This document shows positions 15,898-20,884 of a stretch of 21,185 nucleotides of DNA, piece by piece (the stretch's first letter is position 1; each line of letters opens with the position of its first letter). The notes under the pieces were generated by a model. That model searched no databases. It had not been told where the DNA came from and saw nothing but the letters and a program-made list of their open reading frames with translations. A program made the position numbers and the translations under genes. Origin of the DNA: a virus; IMG/VR virus record IMGVR_UViG_3300027870_000021, positions 1-21,185 of that record. The stretch is one strand, 5' to 3'.

Positions 15898-16211
15898 GGT
15901 GCGCTTCCCTTCACGATCGCAGCAGAGCCGGCGATCAGACGTTCGATGGTGCCATCGTCGTCGGTGACGACGAGGTCGTACTGGGCAGCCCCGGGGACGA
16001 GCACCTGGAGGCTCGAGCGTGGGACGTTCACGATGATCCACGAGCCGGCCTGCTCGATGCCCTCTCCGAGGTTGGCACTGATGGTCGTGGAACCCTGCGT
16101 GATCCCGAAGCTGGCGGCGCTCAGGGTGACTGGCACGTTGTCTCGGGTCCACATGACGGCGATCCGCCACGGAGCGTTCAGTGCGATCTCGGTGCTGTGC
16201 TGGACGGTCAT
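15894..16211 (-). CDS. Small beta-sandwich protein, LtfC/BppU-like
   Basis: This 105-aa protein starts at ATG 16211 (MTVQHSTEIALNAPWRIAVMW), which overlaps the terminase stop as ATGA. The longer frame upstream overlaps terminase and is discarded. The pattern of WRI, VPVTLSAASFGITQG, EGIEQAGSWIIVNVP and QYDLVVTDDDGTIERLIAGSAAIV fits the small beta-sandwich domain seen in LtfC/p132/Gp6-type and BppU N-terminal proteins, which occur in phage fibres and attachment proteins. It sits directly before the fibre-like gene, so I infer it is a fibre or attachment partner. The fold call is by eye. Confidence 0.7.
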   Translation of the reverse strand: MTVQHSTEIALNAPWRIAVMWTRDNVPVTLSAASFGITQGSTTISANLGEGIEQAGSWIIVNVPRSSLQVLVPGAAQYDLVVTDDDGTIERLIAGSAAIVKGSAP

Positions 16212-17773
16212 CGACGACCCTTCCCTCGGCGGTCCCTCATCTTGGAGACGGTACCACTGACGATGCTGGGGACCATGAGCTTCGTGACCGCCCAGACCAG
16301 CGCATCCAGCCGGTCGGGTGAGGGCTCGTTGCCCTCGGGGTCCCACGTGGTCATCTCTTCCTCGAGGTCGGGCAGCGCTCGTCCGAGGTGGTGGACCTTG
16401 CCCTGCTGGTAGAGGGCAGCGACCGGCTCGGCCCGCAGCACCTTCCCCTTAGAAGCCCGCACGGGGTCGATGGGGAGGCCATCCTGAATCGCGCGGAGAT
16501 TCGCTATCACGAGATCTCCGCCCTGGTTCACCTCGGGGATGATCCAGTTGGCTTGCCAGTCGTTGAACGCCTTGATGACGGTCTTGCCCCACTCCAGCGG
16601 CGTGCCCTTCATCGTCCGATCGTCGATGACGAGAGCGTGGGCGCCTTGGGCGTCGTGGCAGAACGGGCAGGGGCTGACCGTCTTGGCGACGACGACGATC
16701 CCGGTGGCGTCGCTGCCCTCGTTCGACGTGACGGCGGGGTCCACGCCGATGACGATCTGGTTGACGACGTTGTAGAGCTCGGGGACGAGGTACTCCTGGA
16801 GCCGGGCGTCGTTGATGTCCTTCATGGAGAAGAGGGCGCCCTCGACATCGTCGAGGATCTCCGCGTTCAACTCCTGCCGGCCGAGGCGGGTCCCCTCGTA
16901 GGCGTTCTTCAGCTCTTGCAGCGCAGCACGTGCCAGGTTCTTGGCGTTCTCGTACATGGAGCCGGTGGTGATGATCACCCCGCCCGATGGCTCGGCGGAT
17001 CGCTTGACGAGGTTGCGGATGAACTTCAGCGGCTTGGGCGTGGTGGTGATGATCACCTGCGGGTTCTCTCCGAGCCGCAGGCCGAACATCATCATGTCCC
17101 ATGTGTCTTGCAGGTACTCCCAGGCGGCCAGCTCGTCTGCCCAGGCGCGGTGGTGCTGCGGACCACGTAGGCGCTCGGGTCGCTCCGCAGTGAAGATCTT
17201 CATGCGGGACCCGTTCGTCAGCACCAGCTCGCCGATGCTTCGGTTCCAGTCCTCGAGGAGGCTGGAGGGGAGGATGCCGAGGATGCCGGACTCGCCCTCC
17301 ACCATGGTGTCACGACCATCAGAGAAGGTCGGGGCGACGAGGGCGGTCCGGCTGCCGGGATGCTCGAGGGCGTACTTGACGACGTCCTCCGCGCCGGTGC
17401 GGGTCTTGCCCCAGCCACGGCCGGCGAGGATCATCCAGATCAGCCAGTCCCAGTGGCCGCGCTCGGCCAGCCAGTGCGCACGAATCGGGGCGATGGCGTC
17501 TTCGTCTGGGTGGACCTCGAGATCCGGGTGCTGCTCGAGGTACTCGAGGAGGGACGGGTCGTCCTCAGGCAGGGTCTTGGGGAAGAGGAGCTCGACTTCG
17601 TGAAGAAGCGCTTCGCACTCCTTCACCTCGTTGGTGCACAGGTGGTGTCGGCCAGGCGTCAGCTGCTTGGGGCGGGCCTTCAGACGCCAGCGCAGCCGGA
17701 CCTTCGCAGGGATCGACATCTGGGCGAGGGCCTCCCGGCTGAGGGGAGGGAGGGGCTTAGGTCCGGACGACAT
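16208..17773 (-). CDS. Terminase large subunit
   Basis: The 521-aa protein has the packaging ATPase signature: Walker A AGRGWGKT at 117-124, Walker B RAWADE ending D213-E214, and the coupling motif TTTPKP at 243-248. The RNase H-type nuclease follows with VIGVDPAV (Asp345), IIPEVNQGGD (about 411-420) and SPDRLDALVW (Asp487, Asp490). It cuts concatemers and drives DNA into the prohead through the portal. An odd point is CPFCHDAQGAH at 369-379, inside the nuclease, where C369, C372, H373 and H379 could bind a metal. The ATG at 17773 overlaps the previous stop as TGATG. The stop overlaps the next ATG. Confidence 0.96.
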   Translation of the reverse strand: MSSGPKPLPPLSREALAQMSIPAKVRLRWRLKARPKQLTPGRHHLCTNEVKECEALLHEVELLFPKTLPEDDPSLLEYLEQHPDLEVHPDEDAIAPIRAHWLAERGHWDWLIWMILAGRGWGKTRTGAEDVVKYALEHPGSRTALVAPTFSDGRDTMVEGESGILGILPSSLLEDWNRSIGELVLTNGSRMKIFTAERPERLRGPQHHRAWADELAAWEYLQDTWDMMMFGLRLGENPQVIITTTPKPLKFIRNLVKRSAEPSGGVIITTGSMYENAKNLARAALQELKNAYEGTRLGRQELNAEILDDVEGALFSMKDINDARLQEYLVPELYNVVNQIVIGVDPAVTSNEGSDATGIVVVAKTVSPCPFCHDAQGAHALVIDDRTMKGTPLEWGKTVIKAFNDWQANWIIPEVNQGGDLVIANLRAIQDGLPIDPVRASKGKVLRAEPVAALYQQGKVHHLGRALPDLEEEMTTWDPEGNEPSPDRLDALVWAVTKLMVPSIVSGTVSKMRDRRGKGRR

Positions 17774-18057
17774 CAGACCTCGTCAGCCACGACGTCGATG
17801 AGCCCCTTGGAGATGTGGGGCGCCTGGCTGCCGCCGGAGAACCCGTGCCAGTACGTGGTCTGCTTGGGGGAGGTGGGATCCTGGGCGGCACCAACGATCA
17901 GCCAGTCGCCGATGAAGTGGCTGGGCCCAATCAGGTCGAAGGCATCGGCCCACACCTCGATCGCAGACTGGAGGGCGACCTGAGCTGCGAGCTGCTCGGT
18001 CGTCGGAGGGAGGTCGTCGTCTTCCACAGGAGGAGACTCTAGCTGCGGGAGGTTCAT
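17773..18057 (-). CDS. Unknown protein in small-terminase position
   Basis: From ATG 18057 this encodes 94 aa (MNLPQLESPPVEDDDLPPTTEQ). TTG at 18066 or GTG at 18027 are other possible starts. An acidic, Pro-rich N-terminus leads to a helix (LAAQVALQSAIEVWADAF), then GDWLIVGAAQDPTSPKQTTYWHGFSGGSQAPHISKGLIDVVADEV. The last part resembles small unnamed actinophage proteins with a TxYW...GGSQxxHIxxGL pattern. It overlaps terminase by one base, so it is in the small-terminase position, but I see no helix-turn-helix, so I do not call it that. Confidence 0.7.
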   Translation of the reverse strand: MNLPQLESPPVEDDDLPPTTEQLAAQVALQSAIEVWADAFDLIGPSHFIGDWLIVGAAQDPTSPKQTTYWHGFSGGSQAPHISKGLIDVVADEV

Positions 18058-18098
18058 CCCGGGCAAGTTCGGGAATTTCTACAATATATCCCGGGCAA
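18056..18098. repeat. Two 11-bp direct repeats before the packaging operon
   Basis: ATCCCGGGCAA occurs at 18056-18066 and again at 18088-18098, 32 bp apart, about three helical turns. The stretch between them (AATTTCTACAATATAT) is clearly more AT-rich than its surroundings. The repeats could be operators or packaging recognition sites, or part of a promoter for the terminase operon. TATATT and TAGAAA are -10-like, but I find no matching -35 at a standard distance. Confidence 0.55.
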
Positions 18099-18172
18099 CC
18101 TGGGGACCGACCGATACAGACACCGTCGAGGAGTCGCGCACGCACGCCATTCTCAGACTGGCCGGGGTAGTT

Positions 18173-18203
18173 GTGGGGGCCGCCGCATCGCGACGACCCC
18201 CAC
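18173..18203 (-). terminator. Terminator after the lipoprotein gene
   Basis: A 14-bp stem (18173-18186 with 18190-18203) with two G-U pairs and a 3-nt loop lies 20 bp past the stop of the lipoprotein gene. No U-tract follows, which is common in actinobacteria. It closes the seven-gene array and separates it from the packaging operon. The 75 bp from here to the 11-bp repeats hold nothing else I can support. Confidence 0.8.
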
Positions 18204-18222
18204 TACGTGCTAGATGCTGATC

Positions 18223-18513
18223 TCAGACGTGGTACGTCTTGGCGCCGACGGCGCAGGCGCGCGTGGTGTAGATGATGCTGTCCTCCTCTTGGGCGTAGCC
18301 CAGGACTCCCGCGTCGCTGCCGTCTGCGTCCTGCGCGATCCACTTGCCCGGGTTGCCCCCGACGTAGTCGCTCCCTGCGGGGATCGTCTTGTACGGGACG
18401 ACGGTGCAGCTCTGCATGGTGTACGGCTGGCAGGCGCTCAGCGCGCCGGCCAGTACGAGCGCCCCCGCGAGCAGGAGCGCCTTGATCTTGTTGGTGGCGT
18501 GGTTGGTTTCCAT
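18223..18513 (-). CDS. Small lipoprotein, leaderless gene 7 of the array
   Basis: The 96-aa product starts METNHATNKIK, then a hydrophobic core (ALLLAGALVLAGA) and a clean lipobox, L25-S26-A27-C28. The mature part is about 69 aa with three more Cys and no recognised fold (SDYVGGNPGKWIAQDADGSDAG). The first eight residues are the array's shared leader, so here the leader doubles as the n-region of a signal peptide. Phage lipoproteins of this size often act in superinfection exclusion; that is a possibility only. Its own promoter lies just upstream with a 6-nt gap to the ATG, and its own hairpin follows. Confidence 0.85.
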   Translation of the reverse strand: METNHATNKIKALLLAGALVLAGALSACQPYTMQSCTVVPYKTIPAGSDYVGGNPGKWIAQDADGSDAGVLGYAQEEDSIIYTTRACAVGAKTYHV

Positions 18514-18564
18514 GAACTAATCGTACACTATTCCCGTGTAGATGTCAACAAATTCTTACGAAAG
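18514..18564 (-). promoter_or_regulatory. Leaderless promoter of the lipoprotein gene
   Basis: On the minus strand the upstream block AAGAATTTG is followed by -35 TTGACA (18543-18548), a 17-bp spacer and -10 TACGAT (18520-18525). TAGTTC then leads directly to ATG. Transcription would start at or next to the A of the ATG. The 39 bp from 18491 to 18529 are identical to 18833-18871 at the next gene. Confidence 0.85.
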
Positions 18565-18581
18565 ATTTCACGCATTAGAAA

Positions 18582-18601
18582 GGCCGCCCCTCAGGGCGGC
18601 C
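18582..18601 (-). terminator. Terminator after leaderless gene 6
   Basis: An 8-bp perfect stem (GGCCGCCC / GGGCGGCC) with a 4-nt loop is followed on the minus strand by TTTCT. It lies 20 bp after the stop at 18622. This is the most classical intrinsic terminator of the array. Confidence 0.88.
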
Positions 18602-18621
18602 GATCTAGCGGGTGCGTTATC

Positions 18622-18855
18622 TCAACGCATCTGGTCGTCTTCCATCTGGTCGTTGTACGCCTGGAGCTCGGCCTCGGTGGGGAGGCTGTGGCGACGGCAG
18701 GGGTGCGCGAGGTGGTCAGCGTCGCAGCCCGCATCGTGGCACGCCTGGATGAGGATCAGCCCGAGGGCCAACTTCGTGAAACGCTCGGGTCGGGCGACAC
18801 CCGCAGCACGGGCCTTGGCGACGAGTTCGGACTTGGTGGCGTGGTTGGTTTCCAT
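18622..18855 (-). CDS. Small Cys/His-rich protein, leaderless gene 6 of the array
   Basis: The 77-aa product starts METNHATKSELVAKARAAGV. After the shared leader, SELVAKARAAGVARPERFTKLAL resembles a short SAP-like helix-turn-helix segment. C39, H40, C44, H48, H51, C53 and H56 cluster in CHDAGCDADHLAHPCRRH and could bind zinc. The C-terminus is acidic and Gln/Met-rich. A nucleic-acid or host-regulator-binding role is plausible but unproven. It has its own promoter and terminator. Confidence 0.82.
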   Translation of the reverse strand: METNHATKSELVAKARAAGVARPERFTKLALGLILIQACHDAGCDADHLAHPCRRHSLPTEAELQAYNDQMEDDQMR

Positions 18856-18905
18856 GAACTAATCGTACACTGGATCCTCCCTAGTGTCAACAAGTTCTTA
18901 GGAAA
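18856..18905 (-). promoter_or_regulatory. Leaderless promoter of gene 6
   Basis: The upstream block TAAGAACTTG is followed by -35 TTGACA (18885-18890), a 17-bp spacer, -10 TACGAT (18862-18867), then TAGTTC and the ATG at 18855. The design is the same as at 18514. Confidence 0.85.
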
Positions 18906-18929
18906 TTACCCGCCCTGCGCGAGGGGGCT

Positions 18930-18962
18930 CTAGAAGGGGCCTTCGCCAGGGGCCCCCTCTAG
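18930..18962 (-). terminator. Terminator after leaderless gene 5
   Basis: A 12-bp stem (18930-18941 with 18951-18962, one G-U pair) with a 9-nt loop begins 8 bp past the stop at 18971. The segment 18921-18928 (GAGGGGGC) can also pair with 18952-18959 (GCCCCCTC), an alternative fold of the same site. Confidence 0.8.
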
Positions 18963-18970
18963 CAGCGGCT

Positions 18971-19261
18971 CTAGTCAGTGATCCGCTTGGCGATCATCTC
19001 GAGCATGGCCAGCGCGTTCTTGGCGGCCTCCAGCTTGGCGACGTCCATGTCGATCGCCGAACCGCGTGCCTGTACGACACCGCATGCGTTCGGCGTGCGG
19101 CCGCGATCCATGTCTTCCAGCGAGCGGGCCAGCTCTCGCGACAAGCTCTCCATGTTGGACTTGAGCGACTTGGTGTGCCGCTCCACGTCGTGTCGTGCGG
19201 ACGAGATCGCGAACTCGAGCTCGGTGCCGTTGGTCTTGATTGCGTTGGTGGTTGTTTCCAT
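18971..19261 (-). CDS. Helical coiled-coil protein, leaderless gene 5 of the array
   Basis: The 96-aa product starts METTTNAIKTNG and is predicted almost wholly helical: a long charged helix from about residue 14 to 52 (ELEFAISSARHDVERHTKSLKSNMESLSRELARSLEDM), a break with one Cys, and a second helix (DVAKLEAAKNALAMLEMIAKRI). This looks like a helical hairpin that could dimerise. No family is recognised. It has its own promoter and terminator. Confidence 0.82.
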   Translation of the reverse strand: METTTNAIKTNGTELEFAISSARHDVERHTKSLKSNMESLSRELARSLEDMDRGRTPNACGVVQARGSAIDMDVAKLEAAKNALAMLEMIAKRITD

Positions 19262-19312
19262 GAACTAATCGTACACTGATTGTGCCCGCATGTCAACAAG
19301 TTCTTGGGAATT
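19262..19312 (-). promoter_or_regulatory. Leaderless promoter of gene 5
   Basis: The upstream block CAAGAACTTG is followed by -35 TTGACA (19291-19296), a 17-bp spacer, -10 TACGAT (19268-19273), then TAGTTC and the ATG at 19261. Confidence 0.85.
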
Positions 19313-19323
19313 CTTTCGGGAGA

Positions 19324-19363
19324 CCGCTGAGAGGCCCCCTCCGAAGAGGGGGCCCTCGAGCGG
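19324..19363 (-). terminator. Terminator after gene 4 and its small basic ORF
   Basis: A 9-bp GC stem (19333-19341 with 19346-19354) has a TTCG loop in the minus-strand RNA, extended by a second 5-bp stem (19324-19328 with 19359-19363). It begins directly after the stop of the 26-codon ORF at 19364, which places that ORF inside the transcript. Confidence 0.82.
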
Positions 19364-19444
19364 CTATCGCCTCGGCTTGCGCTTCCCGGGGTTGTACGCG
19401 GGACTCTGCCGGGGTGCCTTGGGCTTCTGCGGCCGGCGGCTCAC
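19364..19444 (-). CDS. Possible 26-aa basic peptide coupled to gene 4
   Basis: GTG at 19444 overlaps the stop of the preceding gene as GTGA and opens 26 codons ending at TAG 19364, right before the terminator hairpin. The peptide is MSRRPQKPKAPRQSPAYN plus PGKRKPRR; ten of its 26 residues are Arg or Lys and six are Pro. The GTGA junction, used several times in this genome for coupled genes, and the fit between stop and terminator argue for translation. The high GC of the region could also produce such an ORF by chance. If real, it could bind nucleic acid or an acidic partner. Confidence 0.42.
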   Translation of the reverse strand: MSRRPQKPKAPRQSPAYNPGKRKPRR

Positions 19445-19812
19445 CGGAGCGCGTCCTTCACCCATCGGCGCTGCGCGTCGAACACCGATCGCCGGAGATC
19501 GTTCGCACGACCGGACCAGGTGTCGTCAGCACCGGAGTCCAGCAGCGTCTCTCGAGCGTACTCAGCGACCTCTCGTCGGCACTCATCTTCGGTGCGATCT
19601 TCGACGTCGTACTGGATGCACATGACCACCTGCCACTCGAGAGCGATGATGGCCTCTTGCTGCGCGATGGACTGCACGAGATCGTGCAGCGACGTGGCGC
19701 GGTCTTGCGACGTGGTCGCATCGACGAGCCGCTTGCGGATCGTGTCCATCATGGCCTCCGCTGCGGTGTGCCGCTTGGTGGTCGGTTGGTTCGTGTCGTG
19801 GTTGGTTTCCAT
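19441..19812 (-). CDS. Helical acidic protein, leaderless gene 4 of the array
   Basis: The 123-aa product, the longest of the array, starts METNHDTNQPTTKRHTAAEAMMDTI. The rest is a series of amphipathic helices (SLHDLVQSIAQQEAIIALEWQVVMCIQYDVED, then EDECRREVAEYARETLL) and ends with an Arg/Trp-rich helix (RANDLRRSVFDAQRRWVKDALR). No family is recognised. It has its own promoter, and the terminator lies beyond the small basic ORF. Confidence 0.82.
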   Translation of the reverse strand: METNHDTNQPTTKRHTAAEAMMDTIRKRLVDATTSQDRATSLHDLVQSIAQQEAIIALEWQVVMCIQYDVEDRTEDECRREVAEYARETLLDSGADDTWSGRANDLRRSVFDAQRRWVKDALR

Positions 19813-19869
19813 GAACTAATCGTACACCATTGTGCGGTCGAAGTCAACCATTTCTTACAAATTCTTTCG
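19813..19869 (-). promoter_or_regulatory. Leaderless promoter of gene 4
   Basis: The upstream block GTAAGAAATGG is followed by -35 TTGACT (19842-19847), a 17-bp spacer, -10 TACGAT (19819-19824), then TAGTTC and the ATG at 19812. It is the only member with TTGACT. An inverted repeat (TTTCGT / ACGAAA, 19865-19880) and a copy of the 22-bp repeat lie directly upstream, so it may be controlled differently. Confidence 0.83.
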
Positions 19870-19870
19870 T

Positions 19871-19892
19871 TCCCACGAAACTGCCCTATTTC
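19871..19892 (-). repeat. 22-bp repeat, copy 1
   Basis: The minus strand reads GAAATAGGGCAGT, four variable or partly conserved bases (TTCGT-type) and GGGA. Copies 2 and 3 lie at 20903-20924 and 20999-21020. This copy is upstream of the gene 4 promoter and shares about 35 bp, including a flanking AAATTCTT, with copy 2. Confidence 0.75.
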
Positions 19893-19955
19893 ATCATCGA
19901 CGGGAAATGCCTGTGCCCCGTGCTGCCACCATACTGCACCGCACGCACAAGACGA

Positions 19956-19979
19956 AGAGCGGGCCTTTCGGCCCGCTCT
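19956..19979 (-). terminator. Terminator after leaderless gene 3
   Basis: A perfect 10-bp stem (AGAGCGGGCC / GGCCCGCTCT) has a GAAA tetraloop in the minus-strand RNA and is followed by TCGTCTT. It lies 26 bp past the stop at 20006. The stretch 19893-19955 between it and the 22-bp repeat shows nothing I can support. Confidence 0.87.
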
Positions 19980-20005
19980 CTCGAGACGACGGGATGAACC
20001 CGCGG

Positions 20006-20266
20006 CTACCGCTTCACGTAGAGCACGTACTGCTGGTGCCGGTTCTCCCGCCACACCCTCGGGTCGGCGTCGGCAGCGTCGATGCCCGCGTACGCCCGGG
20101 CGCCATCCCAGTCGTAGTCGAAGTACTTGCGGACGCCCTCCGCGTTCCAGGCCTCTACGGCCCCGAGCATGACCTCTTGGATCGCTCGACGGTGGGCGCG
20201 CGTGGGCTTCATCTTGCGGGCGCCCTTGAACGGGTGGACGGGTCGGGGCTTGGTGGTTGGTTCCAT
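20006..20266 (-). CDS. Small basic protein, leaderless gene 3 of the array
   Basis: The 86-aa product starts MEPTTKPRPVHPFKGARKM, a variant of the array leader with one base triplet changed. A basic N-terminal third (KMKPTRAHRRAIQEVMLGAVEAW) is followed by aromatic segments (KYFDYDWDGARAYAG) and a basic end (RENRHQQYVLYVKR). No family is recognised. It is driven by a promoter whose -35 lies inside the preceding gene's hairpin. Confidence 0.8.
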   Translation of the reverse strand: MEPTTKPRPVHPFKGARKMKPTRAHRRAIQEVMLGAVEAWNAEGVRKYFDYDWDGARAYAGIDAADADPRVWRENRHQQYVLYVKR

Positions 20267-20315
20267 GAATACATCCTACCAAATCGATGGGGGATGTCAA
20301 CAAATTCTTGCGAAA
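20267..20315 (-). promoter_or_regulatory. Leaderless promoter of gene 3
   Basis: The upstream block CAAGAATTTG is followed by -35 TTGACA (20295-20300), a 16-bp spacer, -10 TAGGAT (20273-20278), then GTATTC and the ATG at 20266. The spacer and -10 differ from the other units, so it may be weaker. The -35 sits in the 3' arm of the hairpin at 20289-20329. Confidence 0.8.
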
Positions 20316-20329
20316 TGTTGACATCCCCC
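20289..20329 (-). terminator. Hairpin that ends gene 2 and contains the next -35
   Basis: Perfect 14-bp arms (GGGGGATGTCAACA at 20289-20302 and its complement at 20316-20329) flank a 13-nt loop. It starts 5 bp past the stop at 20335. Both arms contain TTGACA or its complement, and the downstream arm supplies the -35 of the gene 3 promoter. It is not followed by a U-tract. Confidence 0.8.
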
Positions 20330-20334
20330 GAGCG

Positions 20335-20541
20335 TCAGTCGTGCGGAAGGTAGATGAACTCGGGATCGAGTTGCTTGATGCGCTGGACAGCGGCCTCGAG
20401 CAGCTCGAACAGATCTTCTGCGTCGATCGCCTCGAACTCAGGCGCTTCTTGCAACGCGGTGTGGACCGAAGCGCCGAGCTGGGCGCGGTGGACCAGGTAG
20501 TCGAGCTGCGAGTTGGTGGTTGGGAATCGGTTGGTTTCCAT
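20335..20541 (-). CDS. Small acidic protein, leaderless gene 2 of the array
   Basis: The 68-aa product starts METNRFPTTNSQLDYLVHRAQL. It is acidic and mostly helical (HTALQEAPEFEAIDAEDLFELLEAAVQRIKQL) and ends DPEFIYLPHD. Small acidic phage proteins often bind host regulators or mimic DNA, but no family is recognised here. It has its own promoter and a composite terminator. Confidence 0.8.
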   Translation of the reverse strand: METNRFPTTNSQLDYLVHRAQLGASVHTALQEAPEFEAIDAEDLFELLEAAVQRIKQLDPEFIYLPHD

Positions 20542-20590
20542 GAACTAATTGTACCCGACTACTTGGCGGATGTCAACAAATTCTTGTGAA
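20542..20590 (-). promoter_or_regulatory. Leaderless promoter of gene 2
   Basis: The upstream block CAAGAATTTG is followed by -35 TTGACA (20571-20576), a 17-bp spacer, -10 TACAAT (20548-20553), then TAGTTC and the ATG at 20541. Its boxes are the closest to sigma70 consensus in the array, so it may be the strongest promoter. The -35 lies in the downstream arm of the hairpin at 20564-20607. Confidence 0.85.
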
Positions 20591-20607
20591 TTTGTTGGCA
20601 CCCGCCA
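20564..20607 (-). terminator. Hairpin that ends gene 1 and contains the next -35
   Basis: 20-nt arms (20564-20583 and 20588-20607) with a 4-nt loop give 18 standard pairs, one G-U and one mismatch in the minus-strand RNA. It begins 7 bp past the stop at 20615. The downstream arm contains GAATTTGTTGACA, the upstream block and -35 of the next promoter. This is the same design as at 20289 but with different outer bases. Confidence 0.8.
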
Positions 20608-20614
20608 GCAGCCG

Positions 20615-20833
20615 CTAGATCGCGGCGAGTCGGTACTGCCACCCGTTCATGCCGTTGGCCAGTACGAAACCTTCGAGGGCACCAGAGGCCGTCTCGTAGC
20701 CACCGGACCAACCGAGGAGTTCGTTGCCGCCGTCCCAGATCCACGTTCCGTCCGGCTGACGTTCGACGGTTGCGGTCAGCGGCAGCAGATCGGCGGTCGT
20801 GATCTTGATGGTGGTTTCGGTGGTTGCTTCCAT
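20615..20833 (-). CDS. Small beta-rich protein, leaderless gene 1 of the array
   Basis: The 72-aa product starts MEATTETTIKITTADLLPLTATV. It is beta-rich, with two or three strands (TATVERQPDGTWIWDGG) followed by a helix (ETASGALEGFVLANGM) and a last strand (WQYRLAAI), a small alpha/beta fold. No family is recognised. Its leader is the most diverged of the seven, but the promoter geometry is identical. Confidence 0.8.
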   Translation of the reverse strand: MEATTETTIKITTADLLPLTATVERQPDGTWIWDGGNELLGWSGGYETASGALEGFVLANGMNGWQYRLAAI

Positions 20834-20884
20834 GACTACATCTTATCGTCTTTCGTCTGATCTGTCAACCAATTCTTACGAAAT
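20834..20884 (-). promoter_or_regulatory. Leaderless promoter of gene 1
   Basis: The upstream block GTAAGAATTGG is followed by -35 TTGACA (20863-20868), a 17-bp spacer, -10 TAAGAT (20840-20845), then GTAGTC and the ATG at 20833. An extra copy of the upstream block (GAAATTCTTGTG on the plus strand, 20889-20900) lies just beyond. Confidence 0.83.

Noticed and set aside
15898-16170. N-terminal extension of the fibre-like reading frame
   Set aside because: It overlaps the small beta-sandwich gene out of frame; the ATGA junction at 15897 gives a sensible start.
18490-20884. CRISPR-like spacing of repeats
   Set aside because: The repeats are promoter plus start-codon modules separated by coding genes of different lengths, not short regular spacers.
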